A stretch of 64,000 bases of DNA from Nostoc sp. C052 (GCF_013393905.1 NZ_CP040272.1:1674001-1738000), one strand, 5' to 3'; positions 51,842 to 61,033 are shown, counted from the stretch's first letter. Translations and numbers: made by a program. Notes: generated by a model not told the origin, from the letters alone.

Positions 51842-53425
51842 ATGACAATTATCAACGGTACTAACGCTAATGACAGCCTCTATGGCTTTGGCGGCGGTGA
51901 CAGCCTTTATGGCTTCGGGGGCGATGATATCCTCAATATTAGCAATTTTTCTGGCAAAAACCTCTTAGACGGCGACTCTGAGAGCGATAGACTTTATGCT
52001 ACAGCTACCACTGGCAATAATACCCTCAAGGGTGGAAGTGGGGATGATTATTTAGATGTTTCTAATTCTTCAGGAAATAACCTTTTAGACGGCGGTTCTG
52101 AAAGCGATCAAATTTATGCTACAGCTACCACTGGCAATAATATCCTCAAGGGCGGAAGCGAGAATGATTATTTAGATGTTTCTAATTCTTCAGGAAATAA
52201 CACCCTCTACGGGGATACCGGAAATGATGAAATTTCGATTCAGGATAGTTTTGGCAAAAATACTGTTTTTGGCGGAACTGGTTCTGATAAATTTTACGCC
52301 TATAGAGTCAATGGTGCTAACACCCTGAATGGGGGAGATGGCGATGACTCTTTCTATTTGAGCGCGCCATCTACTCCCCCTTCTGTTTTAGTGACTCAAA
52401 CGGTAAATGGGGGTTCTGGTTCGGATTTTTTGGAAGTCAATTACAGTAACTACACTACCCAAGGAATCGCCTCGACTTTCAATGCAACCACTAACCAAGG
52501 CTCGATTACAGCTGGTACGAGTCGAGTTAACTACAACAATATTGAACGATTCAATATTACCGGTACAGCCTACGCTGACAATATTGTGGGAGGCAATAGC
52601 GAAGATGTACTCAATGGGGGTACTTCTGGCAATGATACGATTAGTGGCGGTGGAGGTAATGATTACCTCGATGTTTCTTACTCATCTGGCAATAACATCG
52701 TAAATGGAGGCGATGGTAACGATACCTTTTACGCATATTCAACCAAAGGTGCTAACACCCTGAATGGTGGAAATGGCGATGATTCTTTCTATTTAAGTGC
52801 CCCATCTACCGCCTCTTCTGTTTTGGTGACTCAAACGGTAAATGGGGGTACAGGTTCCGATCTTTTGGAAGTCAATTACAGTAACTATACTACCCAAGGA
52901 ATCACCTCAACTTTCAATGCAACCACTAACCAAGGCTTGATTACATCTGGCACAAATCAAGTTAGCTACAAGAATATTCAACAATTAAATATCAGTGGTA
53001 CAGCCTACGCTGACAAGATTGTAGGGGGTAATAGTGGCGATGTCCTCTATGGGTATAATGGCAACGATCTCCTGAGTGGAGGAAAAGGCAATGATGTTCT
53101 GTACGGGGGAGATGGCACTGATACTTTTGCGTTCAATAATTACAATGAAGGCATTGATACCCTTGCTGATTTCAACCCGACTGATGAAGTTATTCAGGTA
53201 TCGGCTGCTGGTTTTGGCGGCTCTTTATCAATAGGGACACTCTCCGCTAGTAAGTTTACCATCGGTTCAACTGCGACTGCGATCGCTCAACGATTTATTT
53301 TCGACAATAATACAGGCGCACTATTCTTTGATCGAGATGGCAGTGGTAGTGCCTTTTCTCAGGTGCAATTCGCGCAAATCAGTATTGGACTGTCACTAAG
53401 CGCAACCAATATCGTTGTAGTCTAA
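51842..53425 (+). CDS. RTX-type calcium-binding repeat protein
   Basis: A 527-residue protein made almost wholly of glycine/aspartate nonapeptide-like repeats: GFGGGDSLYGFGGDD at the front, and GYNGNDLLSGGKGNDVLYGG near the end. It has no signal peptide. The C-terminal 90 residues (FNNYNEGIDTLADFNPTDEV, and so on) look like the secretion end of type I-exported proteins. It would fold into calcium-filled beta-rolls outside the cell. Two roughly 105-residue blocks (about 158-262 and 301-405) are near copies. No enzymatic domain is present, so a structural or surface role is likely. No type I transporter is adjacent. Confidence 0.9.
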   Translation: MTIINGTNANDSLYGFGGGDSLYGFGGDDILNISNFSGKNLLDGDSESDRLYATATTGNNTLKGGSGDDYLDVSNSSGNNLLDGGSESDQIYATATTGNNILKGGSENDYLDVSNSSGNNTLYGDTGNDEISIQDSFGKNTVFGGTGSDKFYAYRVNGANTLNGGDGDDSFYLSAPSTPPSVLVTQTVNGGSGSDFLEVNYSNYTTQGIASTFNATTNQGSITAGTSRVNYNNIERFNITGTAYADNIVGGNSEDVLNGGTSGNDTISGGGGNDYLDVSYSSGNNIVNGGDGNDTFYAYSTKGANTLNGGNGDDSFYLSAPSTASSVLVTQTVNGGTGSDLLEVNYSNYTTQGITSTFNATTNQGLITSGTNQVSYKNIQQLNISGTAYADKIVGGNSGDVLYGYNGNDLLSGGKGNDVLYGGDGTDTFAFNNYNEGIDTLADFNPTDEVIQVSAAGFGGSLSIGTLSASKFTIGSTATAIAQRFIFDNNTGALFFDRDGSGSAFSQVQFAQISIGLSLSATNIVVV

Positions 53426-53656
53426 TTGGATGAGCCAATTGTACAAAATTAAGGCGATCGCATAATACCTGGTAGAAAAGCTTTTACTTGAAGGGTGTGA
53501 GGAAGTGCGATCGCTTTTTGTATAGCCATCAAGCTATGGCAAGAATTAAGCACTTCCCAGAAAATCTAAAAATCTTATCTAAGACTATTGGATTATTTAA
53601 GAATAAGAGTTACACTATTCCCATGAACCTTAGCCAAGGTTTTTGGGAATTAATTC

Positions 53657-54418
53657 ATGTCAAAAATTATATACGATGTCATCCAGCGTTTCGAGGTAGA
53701 AAACGGCGTTCCCCGTTTGGTTTCAACAAATATCCAGGTGATTGAAGGTGGGGAAGATTTAATGTCTTTGGCTACCAGTCTGCTGGATAAACTTGGTTTT
53801 TATAACAAGTTTGAGGAAAAGCGAACATCTCAATATATAGGATATAAACTTAAAGATCCTGGAAAAGGAGCTAAACGTTATCAGCTTATTTTGGCTCAGA
53901 GAAAAGAAGGTTTATCCATTTCTATTCCTCAAGAGATATTAGAGCCATATTTACTAAAGTTAGACTTTTCAATTAATTTTTATACAAAAATGTCTGAATT
54001 TAAAAATTTATTAAAAGTTGCTCACGGAATATCAAAATCTTATTGGATCAGACCTAGTAAAAAGGATATCTTTTTTGATTTAAGTAAAGAATATAGAGAA
54101 ACTTTTAAGAGCCAGATTGCAGGAGATTTTGAATTAAATTCTGACGATATAGCCTATAGAGAAGGAAAAAATGCTTATTCTGATTCTAAAATTCAGAAAG
54201 TAAACGATATGCAAATCATTGATATACATAATGAGTATATAAACGATCATCCACTTTCAAACTCTTTGGATAATAGTGACTGTTGCTTAAAAATTGGTAA
54301 GGGCGATATAGGTAAAGATAAACTTTTTAATTATGCCTATCAAGTAGCTATAAATTCAAGAGAAGTTTTAGAAGAATTTATTACTTTTTTCGCAAAAATA
54401 CTCATGGAGCAACAGTAA
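53657..54418 (+). CDS. Unknown protein, first of an AT-rich gene pair
   Basis: A 253-residue soluble protein that I do not recognise. It has no signal peptide or membrane segment. Visible blocks are SKIIYDVIQRFEVENGVPRL, EGLSISIPQEILEPYLLKLD and a charged C-terminal half rich in Asp, Asn and Lys. Two adjacent cysteines (SDCCLKIG) lie near residue 212. Base use is clearly more AT-rich than in the neighbours, which suggests recent acquisition. The TAA stop shares one base with the ATG of the next gene, so the two are co-translated and probably work together. Confidence 0.65.
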   Translation: MSKIIYDVIQRFEVENGVPRLVSTNIQVIEGGEDLMSLATSLLDKLGFYNKFEEKRTSQYIGYKLKDPGKGAKRYQLILAQRKEGLSISIPQEILEPYLLKLDFSINFYTKMSEFKNLLKVAHGISKSYWIRPSKKDIFFDLSKEYRETFKSQIAGDFELNSDDIAYREGKNAYSDSKIQKVNDMQIIDIHNEYINDHPLSNSLDNSDCCLKIGKGDIGKDKLFNYAYQVAINSREVLEEFITFFAKILMEQQ

Positions 54419-54894
54419 TGTCTGTCAAACTCAAAAGGCTAGTTAATGCATACGAGGAAAGGATGTTAGAGTTTCTGCAAACCTGTGTAGAGGAAGATTA
54501 TAGAATTCATACGCAGGTGAGCTTATGTCAATTTTGTGAACTAGACAGCAACCTTGATATGGAACTAAGAAAGTTTTTCTTTAGCTCCAGTGTAGACGCT
54601 CTGATCACTAACTTTGACTATAAACCTTGTTTAGTTGTAGATTTTCAATCTTCATATCATGATTATCCTGAAGCAAGAGAGCGCGATCGCAAAAAAGCAA
54701 CTATACTCGCTCTTGCAGAAGTTCCTTTACTTTATTCACGGATTAAAGACTTTGGATTATTGCATCTTTACTCTCAATCTGAAGAAGTATTATGTAATTT
54801 ATTTACAGGAAACCGGCGAGAAAATGCTCAAGCCCTAATTAGAAAGTATTGCCAACAATCTTTATCTTCTGATGTTCGAGTTACAGCTTGCTAA
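54418..54894 (+). CDS. Unknown protein with DUF2726/PD-(D/E)XK-like features
   Basis: A 158-residue protein. The central part, FFSSSVDALITNFDYKPCLV then VDFQSSYHDYPEARERDRKK, has the order of DUF2726 and Vsr-like nuclease-fold proteins: an Asp, a short beta strand with VVDFQ, then RDRKKATILALAEVPLLY. The usual Glu-x-Lys/Asp of the second strand is replaced by Asp-Phe-Gln, so catalysis is uncertain. It is translationally coupled to the unknown gene before it. A nuclease-type defence or toxin role is a guess from fold and context. Confidence 0.6.
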   Translation: MSVKLKRLVNAYEERMLEFLQTCVEEDYRIHTQVSLCQFCELDSNLDMELRKFFFSSSVDALITNFDYKPCLVVDFQSSYHDYPEARERDRKKATILALAEVPLLYSRIKDFGLLHLYSQSEEVLCNLFTGNRRENAQALIRKYCQQSLSSDVRVTAC

Positions 54895-55034
54895 ACGACA
54901 AGATGTTTGTACGCCAATAACCATAAATCTCAGCAATGACTCCGGCTGTAAACTACACAAAAATAACAGACTATGACATCGCTTTGGCTCCATTAAATTA
55001 CTCTAAAATATAAATAAGCTTTTATATCAAAGGA

Positions 55035-55217
55035 GTGGTTATCCTTCCAACAGCAGCACAAGCCCTAAAATGTGTCTACCTATGTCAATTATTGACGACT
55101 GCCTACAAACCAATTTACATGGTGCGTCTGGATGAACGCACTGGAAAAATATTCATCTTGGCTGGAGAAGATATAGAAATTCTGATTAGTCGTGATGGGA
55201 ACTGGGAATATCCATGA
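55035..55217 (+). CDS. DUF6888-type small protein
   Basis: A 60-residue protein with LPTAAQALKCVYLCQLLTTA, YKPIYMVRLDERTGKIFILA and GEDIEILISRDGNW. It resembles the small cyanobacterial family DUF6888, which is regularly paired with DUF6887. The start is GTG at 55035; AGGAG overlaps it, so the true start may differ by a few codons. The stop overlaps the next gene by four bases (ATGA). Function is unknown; paired small genes of this kind are often suspected toxin-antitoxin systems. Confidence 0.65.
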   Translation: MVILPTAAQALKCVYLCQLLTTAYKPIYMVRLDERTGKIFILAGEDIEILISRDGNWEYP

Positions 55218-55429
55218 GTAAACCAAACTTTGATGCTATGAGCAAGGCAGAATTACGCGCCTACGTCATTGCACACCAAGACGATCAAGAGGCTTTTTAC
55301 GCACTTGCAGATCGTTTGACGGCAAAACCTCCCTCTGCGACTTATCCCGCTTCAATGACTCCAGAGGAAATCCACAAGGCAGTATTAGACATTATTGAAC
55401 AAAAACAACGTAGGCGCAGCCCGTCATAG
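55214..55429 (+). CDS. DUF6887-type small protein
   Basis: A 71-residue protein with MSKPNFDAMSKAELRAYVIA, HQDDQEAFYALADRLTAK and MTPEEIHKAVLDIIEQKQ. It is coupled to the DUF6888-type gene by ATGA overlap. The last residues (RRRSPS) are read from a family R palindrome at 55408-55437, so the original C-terminus probably ended near IIEQK. It could be the partner or antitoxin of the upstream protein, which is inference from pairing only. Confidence 0.7.
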   Translation: MSKPNFDAMSKAELRAYVIAHQDDQEAFYALADRLTAKPPSATYPASMTPEEIHKAVLDIIEQKQRRRSPS

Positions 55430-55511
55430 ACATCGCCAGACTCCGAAAAAACAGCATAAATTTTTCACACCCTTGCCCCTAGATATGACCGAAGTGGTAC
55501 ACTACATCAAT

Positions 55512-55588
55512 GCTAGGGGTGCCTACATAACCAGGCTGAGATCACACCCTTAACACCTGAGTCTGGGTAATACCAGCGGAGGGAAGCT
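55512..55588 (+). promoter_or_regulatory. TPP riboswitch (THI element)
   Basis: The thi-box is clear: ctaggggtgcc, then ggctgagatcacaccctt, then aacacctgagtctgggtaat and accagcggagggaagc. These are the conserved pyrimidine- and pyrophosphate-sensing parts. It ends 20 bp before the thiC ATG and must reduce thiC expression when thiamine pyrophosphate is plentiful. Its short distance to the start suggests control of translation initiation. Confidence 0.95.
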
Positions 55589-55608
55589 GTTTATTGAGGA
55601 ATGACAAT

Positions 55609-56982
55609 ATGCGGACAGAATGGGTTGCTAAACGGCGTGGGCAGGCTAATGTATCTCAAATGCACTACGCCCGCCAAGGTGTCATCACCGAAGAAATGCA
55701 CTACGTCGCCCAACGGGAAAATCTCCCAGCCGATCTCATTCGTGAGGAAGTGGCGCGGGGAAGAATGATTATCCCAGCTAATATTAATCACACGAATTTA
55801 GAGCCGATGGCTATTGGCATCGCCTCTAAATGTAAAGTAAATGCTAATATCGGTGCTTCTCCCAATTCTTCTAATCTTCAGGAAGAAGTTGATAAGCTAA
55901 ACCTAGCGGTGAAATATGGTGCTGATACCGTGATGGATTTATCCACAGGTGGCGGCAATTTGGATGAAATTCGCACCGCGATTATTAAAGCTTCACCTGT
56001 TCCCATTGGTACGGTGCCGGTGTACCAAGCTTTAGAAAGTGTCCACGGCACAATTGAGAACCTGACTGCTGATGACTTTCTCCATATCATCGAAAAGCAC
56101 GCCCAGCAAGGAGTAGACTATCAAACTATCCACGCTGGGATTTTGATTGAACATTTGCCTTTGGTGAGAAATCGCATCACTGGGATTGTCTCTCGCGGCG
56201 GCGGCATTTTGGCGCGGTGGATGCTACATCACCACAAACAAAACCCACTTTATACCCACTTCCAAGACATTATTGAGATTTTCAAAAAATACGATGTCTC
56301 CTTCAGTTTAGGAGATTCTCTGCGTCCGGGCTGCACCCATGATGCCTCAGATGAAGCACAATTAGCTGAATTGAAAACCCTGGGACAGCTAACTCGCAAA
56401 GCCTGGGAAGATGATGTACAGGTGATGGTGGAAGGGCCTGGACATGTCCCAATGGATCAAATTGAGTTCAACGTCCGTAAGCAGATGGAAGAGTGTTCGG
56501 AAGCACCTTTCTATGTTTTGGGGCCTTTGGTGACAGATATTGCTCCTGGTTATGACCATATAACTTCAGCGATTGGGGCAGCAATGGCTGGATGGTACGG
56601 AACTGCAATGTTGTGCTATGTAACACCTAAAGAACATTTGGGTCTACCAAATGCCGAAGATGTCAGAAATGGGTTGATTGCTTATAAAATAGCAGCTCAT
56701 GCGGCTGATATTGCTAGACATCGCCCTGGTGCAAGAGATAGAGATGATGAACTTTCTAAGGCGCGTTACAACTTCGATTGGAACCGTCAGTTTGAATTAT
56801 CACTCGATCCAGAGAGAGCTAAGGAATATCACGATGAAACTCTACCAGCAGATATCTATAAAACTGCTGAGTTTTGTTCAATGTGTGGGCCTAAGTTCTG
56901 CCCAATGCAAACTAAGGTTGATGCTGATGCGCTGACAGAATTAGAGAAATTCTTGGCGAAAGAGGCTGTGACTCAAAGCTGA
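55609..56982 (+). CDS. thiC: Phosphomethylpyrimidine synthase
   Basis: A 457-residue radical-SAM enzyme that rearranges aminoimidazole ribotide to the hydroxymethylpyrimidine phosphate of thiamine. Signature blocks are NIGASPNSSNLQEEVDKL, DLSTGGGNLDEIR, GDSLRPGCTHDASDEAQ, VEGPGHVPMDQIE and the C-terminal FeS motif CSMCGPKFCPMQTK. The start is the ATG at 55609 (MRTEWVAKRR), nine bases after GAGG; a TTG five codons earlier lies in the riboswitch tail. Controlled by the TPP riboswitch. Confidence 0.97.
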   Translation: MRTEWVAKRRGQANVSQMHYARQGVITEEMHYVAQRENLPADLIREEVARGRMIIPANINHTNLEPMAIGIASKCKVNANIGASPNSSNLQEEVDKLNLAVKYGADTVMDLSTGGGNLDEIRTAIIKASPVPIGTVPVYQALESVHGTIENLTADDFLHIIEKHAQQGVDYQTIHAGILIEHLPLVRNRITGIVSRGGGILARWMLHHHKQNPLYTHFQDIIEIFKKYDVSFSLGDSLRPGCTHDASDEAQLAELKTLGQLTRKAWEDDVQVMVEGPGHVPMDQIEFNVRKQMEECSEAPFYVLGPLVTDIAPGYDHITSAIGAAMAGWYGTAMLCYVTPKEHLGLPNAEDVRNGLIAYKIAAHAADIARHRPGARDRDDELSKARYNFDWNRQFELSLDPERAKEYHDETLPADIYKTAEFCSMCGPKFCPMQTKVDADALTELEKFLAKEAVTQS

Positions 56983-57020
56983 TACCATTTTGGATTTTAG
57001 ATTTTAGTTGCAAAAAAATT

Positions 57021-57069
57021 GTAGGTTGGGTGGAGGCTTTGCGTAACCCAACATCCTGATCCAACCTAC
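57021..57069 (+). repeat. Palindromic repeat after thiC
   Basis: gtaggttggg and aacctac arms with an internal tgggt...aaccca pair form an imperfect hairpin 39 bp past thiC. It could serve as a terminator. Similar gtaggttgggt repeats are common in Nostoc-like genomes. Confidence 0.55.
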
Positions 57070-57074
57070 GTCTA

Positions 57075-57200
57075 ATGCACTATTTTAAGCTTGCTATGCC
57101 ATTAATGTACGTTACGGATATTCGTCCTAACGCACCTAAAATTCGAGGTGATGTTGTTACACTGCGCGATAATTATCATTATGATTTACTGGTGATTTGA
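57075..57200 (+). CDS. Small open frame or gene fragment
   Basis: Forty-one codons from an ATG encode MHYFKLAMPLMYVTDIRPN and then RGDVVTLRDNYHYDLLVI. The composition looks protein-like, but I know no family and see no ribosome site. It may be a remnant of a longer gene. Confidence 0.3.
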   Translation: MHYFKLAMPLMYVTDIRPNAPKIRGDVVTLRDNYHYDLLVI

Positions 57201-57293
57201 TTTTTTGAAAGTCCTACTATAATCAGTAATTACCTATATATTCATTCAATCCAAATACCGTGAGATTTCTTTTTCCCAGTGATTACTTCAATC

Positions 57294-57401
57294 CTAAGAA
57301 AGCAAATGTAGGTATGTTTCCAATGGTGGTTCGTTACTTTCTAAATCCCCTGGTGGAAATATAACATCTTCTGGGGTTTCAAAATCTTTGGCGACAGACA
57401 T
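57294..57401 (-). pseudogene. Uma2-family endonuclease N-terminal fragment
   Basis: Thirty-five codons from an ATG read MSVAKDFETPEDVIFPPGD, then LESNEPPLETYLHL and a stop. DVIFPPGDLxSxEPPLET is the typical start of cyanobacterial Uma2 (DUF820) proteins, which normally run to about 190-240 residues. The nuclease core is missing, so this is a broken remnant. It shows that part of this 475-bp gap is decayed coding sequence. Confidence 0.7.
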
Positions 57402-57457
57402 GGCTGCAAGTTTTGGAGTGATGTTAAGTTGAGCGTAGCAGTTGGAAAGCGTTAATA

Positions 57458-59683
57458 TTAGGTTTGCTTTTCTAAGCGTACTACTGCATTATAATCAGGT
57501 ACACCTTCGAGCGATCGCTTACTTTTATCTAATAGCACATTCCCTTCTGGCCAATGTACTTGCAAGTTTCCTGACTGAATTGGCGCAATGTAGACTTGAC
57601 AGAACAACTCGCCTAAATCATTCTTAAGAATGACGCGATCGCGATTTTTTAAACCCAACTTTGCTGCATCATCAGCATTCATTAGCACCGCCTCTCGCAT
57701 CGCCCCAGTAATGGCATCCTTGCGTTCCTGCACCATACTATTAAATTGTTTACCTCGGCGCGTTGCTAATAAAAAATAACCTTCTGGTAATTCTCTCTGG
57801 CATGGCAATAATACGCCAAAATGTGCCTTTCCATCTGCTGTGGGAAAATTCCAGCCAAAGCATAAATGTGAGCCACCATATTGAAACTGATCGCCAGCTT
57901 GCTGTAAATGTTGAATACCCGCATATTGGGGGACAACTTGAGCAATTTCTTGACGAATAGCAGCTGTATCAGTAAAAGCCAACTTATCTGCCAAATCTGG
58001 TTTTACCCGCCTTGCCAATTCTAAAAACACTTCCCACTCAGGACGCGCTTCCCCAATCCGCGGCCCCGGAATTTCTGGACTGAAAATTACCCGACGTTCG
58101 GTGTTAGTTTCTGTAACTCCTCCTGGTATTTCGTAGCGAGTCGTCGCAGGTAAAAGCACCACAGTATCAGCAGGTTCGACCAACATTTGGCTGGAGAGAA
58201 CAATATCGATATGTACCCGCAACGGTATTTGCTTCAGTGCTGCTTCCACATAATCTGGTTCTGGCAGCACTTCTAAAAAATTCCCGCCCACAGAAACCAA
58301 CACATCCAAATCTCCCTGATGCGCGGCGCTAATCATTTCTGGGGCAATTAAACCTTTACTTGCTGGCACTTCAAAGCCCCAATGTTGACTCAATTGGGCA
58401 GCATTTTCTGGAGTGATAGATTTACCACCAGGAAATACTGTCGCGTAACATCCCATCTCTGCACCACCCTGTACCCCAGAGTGACCGCGAATTGGCATTA
58501 AACCGCAGCCTTCCCGACCGACAAAACCTTTGGTGAGAGCTAAGTTAATGATACTTCGCACATTATCTTCACCACACTCATGCTGAGTAATGCCCATACT
58601 CCAAACAAATACAGCTTTATTTGCTTCTTTGACCATTTTGGCAAAGGCGTACATTGACTCGCGGGATGTACCAGAAAGCCGCTCTAATTCTTCCCAAGAT
58701 TGGCTTTCTAAAGATGTTTGGAGTTCGGCAAAGCCAACTGTGTGTAGATCTATAAATGACTGGTCTACCCAGTTGTTAGCAATAATATGTTTAATCGTAC
58801 CATTTAAAAATGCTATATCCCCGCCCATGTTGATTAAGAAGAAGTCTTCGGCAAACTTTGTACCGAAAACGGCACTTTCGACAATTGAGGGAACCCAGTA
58901 GCGCTCCATCCCCGGCTCACGGTAAGTGTTAATAACTACAATTTTAGTGCCAGCTTTCTTAGCGTAATGGAGATACTTAACGGTGACAGGCTGATTATTA
59001 GCAACATTCGAGCCAATAAAGACTAATAAATCAGTACCAATCCAGTCTTTATAAGAACAAGTTGTAGCCGCAGCACCAAGAGCCGCTTTCAACCCTGCTG
59101 TACTGGGAGAATGGCAAATGCGGGCAGCGTTATCAATATTATTGCTTCCCATTGCCCGTACAGCTTTTTGGGTGGCGTAATAAGTTTCGTTGACAGTACC
59201 GCGACTGGTAACATAAAAACTCAGACGGTCTGGTGTAGTAGAGCGGATGCGATCGCTAATTACCTCTAAAGCTTCATCCCAGCTAACACGGCGAAACCCT
59301 TTTTCTCCTCGTTGACGAATCATCGGGTAAGGAAGCCGTCCTAAATCGCGTAATTGGGCACTTTTTTGCTTTTGTAACTGTGAAATATCCTCTAGTAGCA
59401 CAGGGTCAAAAGCTGGCATCGTATTCATCCGCAACAGCCGTAACCGAACATTGCAGAGATGGATACCATCTAAAGTCCAATCTTTCATCCCGGTTGTTCC
59501 AAGAGCGCAACCATCGCAGACACCTTTATCGAGAATATTCCACGCATAAGGTAGTTTGTCACGAGACAGCCAAATTGCCCGAAATACCTCCCAGTAGTTA
59601 TTGGGATACTGTTCGCCAATGCCAAAAGGCTTCCAACTTGCCCAGTGCTGGGGTGTCCAATATTTCTTGGGTTTTGGCAACAT
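57458..59683 (-). CDS. FdhF/YdeP-family molybdopterin oxidoreductase
   Basis: A 741-residue enzyme of the formate dehydrogenase/nitrate reductase superfamily. An N-terminal cysteine set (CDGCALGTTGMKDWTLDGIH then LC) could hold an FeS cluster. Bis-MGD binding blocks are RICHSPSTAGLKAALGAAAT, LLVFIGSNVANNQPVT, MPIRGHSGVQGGAEMGCY and, near the end, the MopB_CT region LLATRRGKQFNSMVQERKDA. The Cys in ARICHSPS is the position of a possible metal ligand or active-site residue. Its length and start (WASWKPFGIG) match the FdhF/YdeP group, whose physiological substrate is unsettled. It needs molybdopterin, and moaE lies 17 kb away. Confidence 0.88.
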   Translation of the reverse strand: MLPKPKKYWTPQHWASWKPFGIGEQYPNNYWEVFRAIWLSRDKLPYAWNILDKGVCDGCALGTTGMKDWTLDGIHLCNVRLRLLRMNTMPAFDPVLLEDISQLQKQKSAQLRDLGRLPYPMIRQRGEKGFRRVSWDEALEVISDRIRSTTPDRLSFYVTSRGTVNETYYATQKAVRAMGSNNIDNAARICHSPSTAGLKAALGAAATTCSYKDWIGTDLLVFIGSNVANNQPVTVKYLHYAKKAGTKIVVINTYREPGMERYWVPSIVESAVFGTKFAEDFFLINMGGDIAFLNGTIKHIIANNWVDQSFIDLHTVGFAELQTSLESQSWEELERLSGTSRESMYAFAKMVKEANKAVFVWSMGITQHECGEDNVRSIINLALTKGFVGREGCGLMPIRGHSGVQGGAEMGCYATVFPGGKSITPENAAQLSQHWGFEVPASKGLIAPEMISAAHQGDLDVLVSVGGNFLEVLPEPDYVEAALKQIPLRVHIDIVLSSQMLVEPADTVVLLPATTRYEIPGGVTETNTERRVIFSPEIPGPRIGEARPEWEVFLELARRVKPDLADKLAFTDTAAIRQEIAQVVPQYAGIQHLQQAGDQFQYGGSHLCFGWNFPTADGKAHFGVLLPCQRELPEGYFLLATRRGKQFNSMVQERKDAITGAMREAVLMNADDAAKLGLKNRDRVILKNDLGELFCQVYIAPIQSGNLQVHWPEGNVLLDKSKRSLEGVPDYNAVVRLEKQT

Positions 59684-59851
59684 AAGGTTACAGCAAAATA
59701 AGACAAATCACCTCTTTAAGGCTACCGTCTTGAGTAGCATTTGAGTAGTAAGAGTGAACTCAATACTGCTCGGTTAAGGAATTTCTTGGTTGAGAGAAAT
59801 GGAGGCTGGCGTTGAGTTTTGCCTCCCCTGCTTCCCCTGCCTCAAGAGCCT

Positions 59852-59947
59852 ATGAATCGTGACCTTGATGCAAGACTCAAAGATGTGGAGGAGTTTCAGC
59901 GGAATTTTGAAAGCTGGCAAGCTGAACTTCGCTTGCGCGGCGAGTAA
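59852..59947 (+). CDS. Very small open frame
   Basis: Thirty-one codons encode MNRDLDARLKDVEEFQRNF and then ESWQAELRLRGE, a charged helix. It lies in the 315-bp gap before the M28 peptidase. It could be a gene end left by a deletion. Near 59761 there is a half copy of family G (caatactgctcggttaagg). Support is weak. Confidence 0.25.
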   Translation: MNRDLDARLKDVEEFQRNFESWQAELRLRGE

Positions 59948-59998
59948 CTCTCTGGGGATTTGCGCTACCCTAAGTCAGGAAGCCAAGGATCAATCATA

Positions 59999-61033
59999 AT
60001 GAAAAAATGGATTTGGCTGATACTGTTAGCGCTGATGGCAGTTGTGGTGGTGGGTAGCAGAGGTAGCACGTTTTTTGAACAGCCTCCCTCACCGACGATT
60101 GTTGAGCGCATTCCAGTAGAAACACCCCAACTACAGCCAGAGTCGCAAGAAGTTGACAATATTTTACAAGTATCTACTGACAAGCTGTTAAGCCATATCC
60201 AAAAGTTAAATTTTCAGCGCTACACAACAACAGAGCGATCGCTTACTCGCACTTATATCACAACTGAACTAAAAAAATTAGGTTGGAAGCCTAAATTAGA
60301 AAAGTTCTCCGATGGTGTGAATATTTTTGCCGAACGTCCAGGAACTAACAAAGCTGCAAAAGCAATTCTGGTAGCAGCGCATTACGACACTGTTGCCTCA
60401 TCCCCTGGTGCTGATGATAACGCCAGTGGTGTAGCTGTAGTGCTGGAAGTCTCCCGGTTGTTAGGTTCCCATCCCACTCCACGAACATTACAGCTAGCTT
60501 TTTTTGACCAAGAAGAAGCAGGACTTTTAGGTAGTCAGGCTTTCGTTAGCAAGAAAGCACGCTTACAAAACTTAGGCGGAGCGATCGTTATGGATATGGT
60601 AGGTTATGCTTGTTACACTGCTGGATGTCAGAAATACCCTACTGGATTGCCTGTTAAGCCACCTAGCGACAAAGGCGACTTTTTAGCAGTAATCGGTGAT
60701 ACAGAACATTTATCTTTACTGAGTGCCTTTCAAAACTCACAGAATATCCCATTAACTGCCCTGAATAAACAGGAATTAAATCTGCCAGCAGTGCTAACAT
60801 TGCCGATTCCTTTTAAAGGTCTACTGACACCCGATACCCTACGCAGCGACCATGCACCATTTTGGTATCAGGGCGTGGGTGCTGTGCTAGTGACAGATAC
60901 CGCAAATTTACGTACTCCGCACTATCATAAACCTAGCGATGTTCCAGCGACTATCGAGCGATCGTTCTTCACAGGAGCAGCACAGATTGTAGTCAATGCT
61001 ACGACTACCTTGTTAGAAAAGACCAACTTTTGA
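59999..61033 (+). CDS. M28-family zinc aminopeptidase, membrane anchored
   Basis: A 344-residue protein. MKKWIWLILLALMAVVVVG is an N-terminal signal anchor; the ATG at 59999 is chosen because it opens this segment. The M28 catalytic core shows AAHYDTVASSPGADDNASG with zinc-binding His and bridging Asp, DQEEAGLLGSQAFV with the catalytic and zinc Glu, MDMVGYACYTAGC, SDHAPFWYQGVGAV and TPHYHKPSDV with the last zinc His. It probably trims N-terminal residues from peptides in the periplasm. No operon partner is seen. Confidence 0.9.
   Translation: MKKWIWLILLALMAVVVVGSRGSTFFEQPPSPTIVERIPVETPQLQPESQEVDNILQVSTDKLLSHIQKLNFQRYTTTERSLTRTYITTELKKLGWKPKLEKFSDGVNIFAERPGTNKAAKAILVAAHYDTVASSPGADDNASGVAVVLEVSRLLGSHPTPRTLQLAFFDQEEAGLLGSQAFVSKKARLQNLGGAIVMDMVGYACYTAGCQKYPTGLPVKPPSDKGDFLAVIGDTEHLSLLSAFQNSQNIPLTALNKQELNLPAVLTLPIPFKGLLTPDTLRSDHAPFWYQGVGAVLVTDTANLRTPHYHKPSDVPATIERSFFTGAAQIVVNATTTLLEKTNF

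Noticed and set aside
53488..53745. An 85-codon frame overlapping the start of the unknown gene at 53657
   Set aside because: It overlaps the better-supported coupled gene by 89 bases, starts poorly and has no protein-like pattern.
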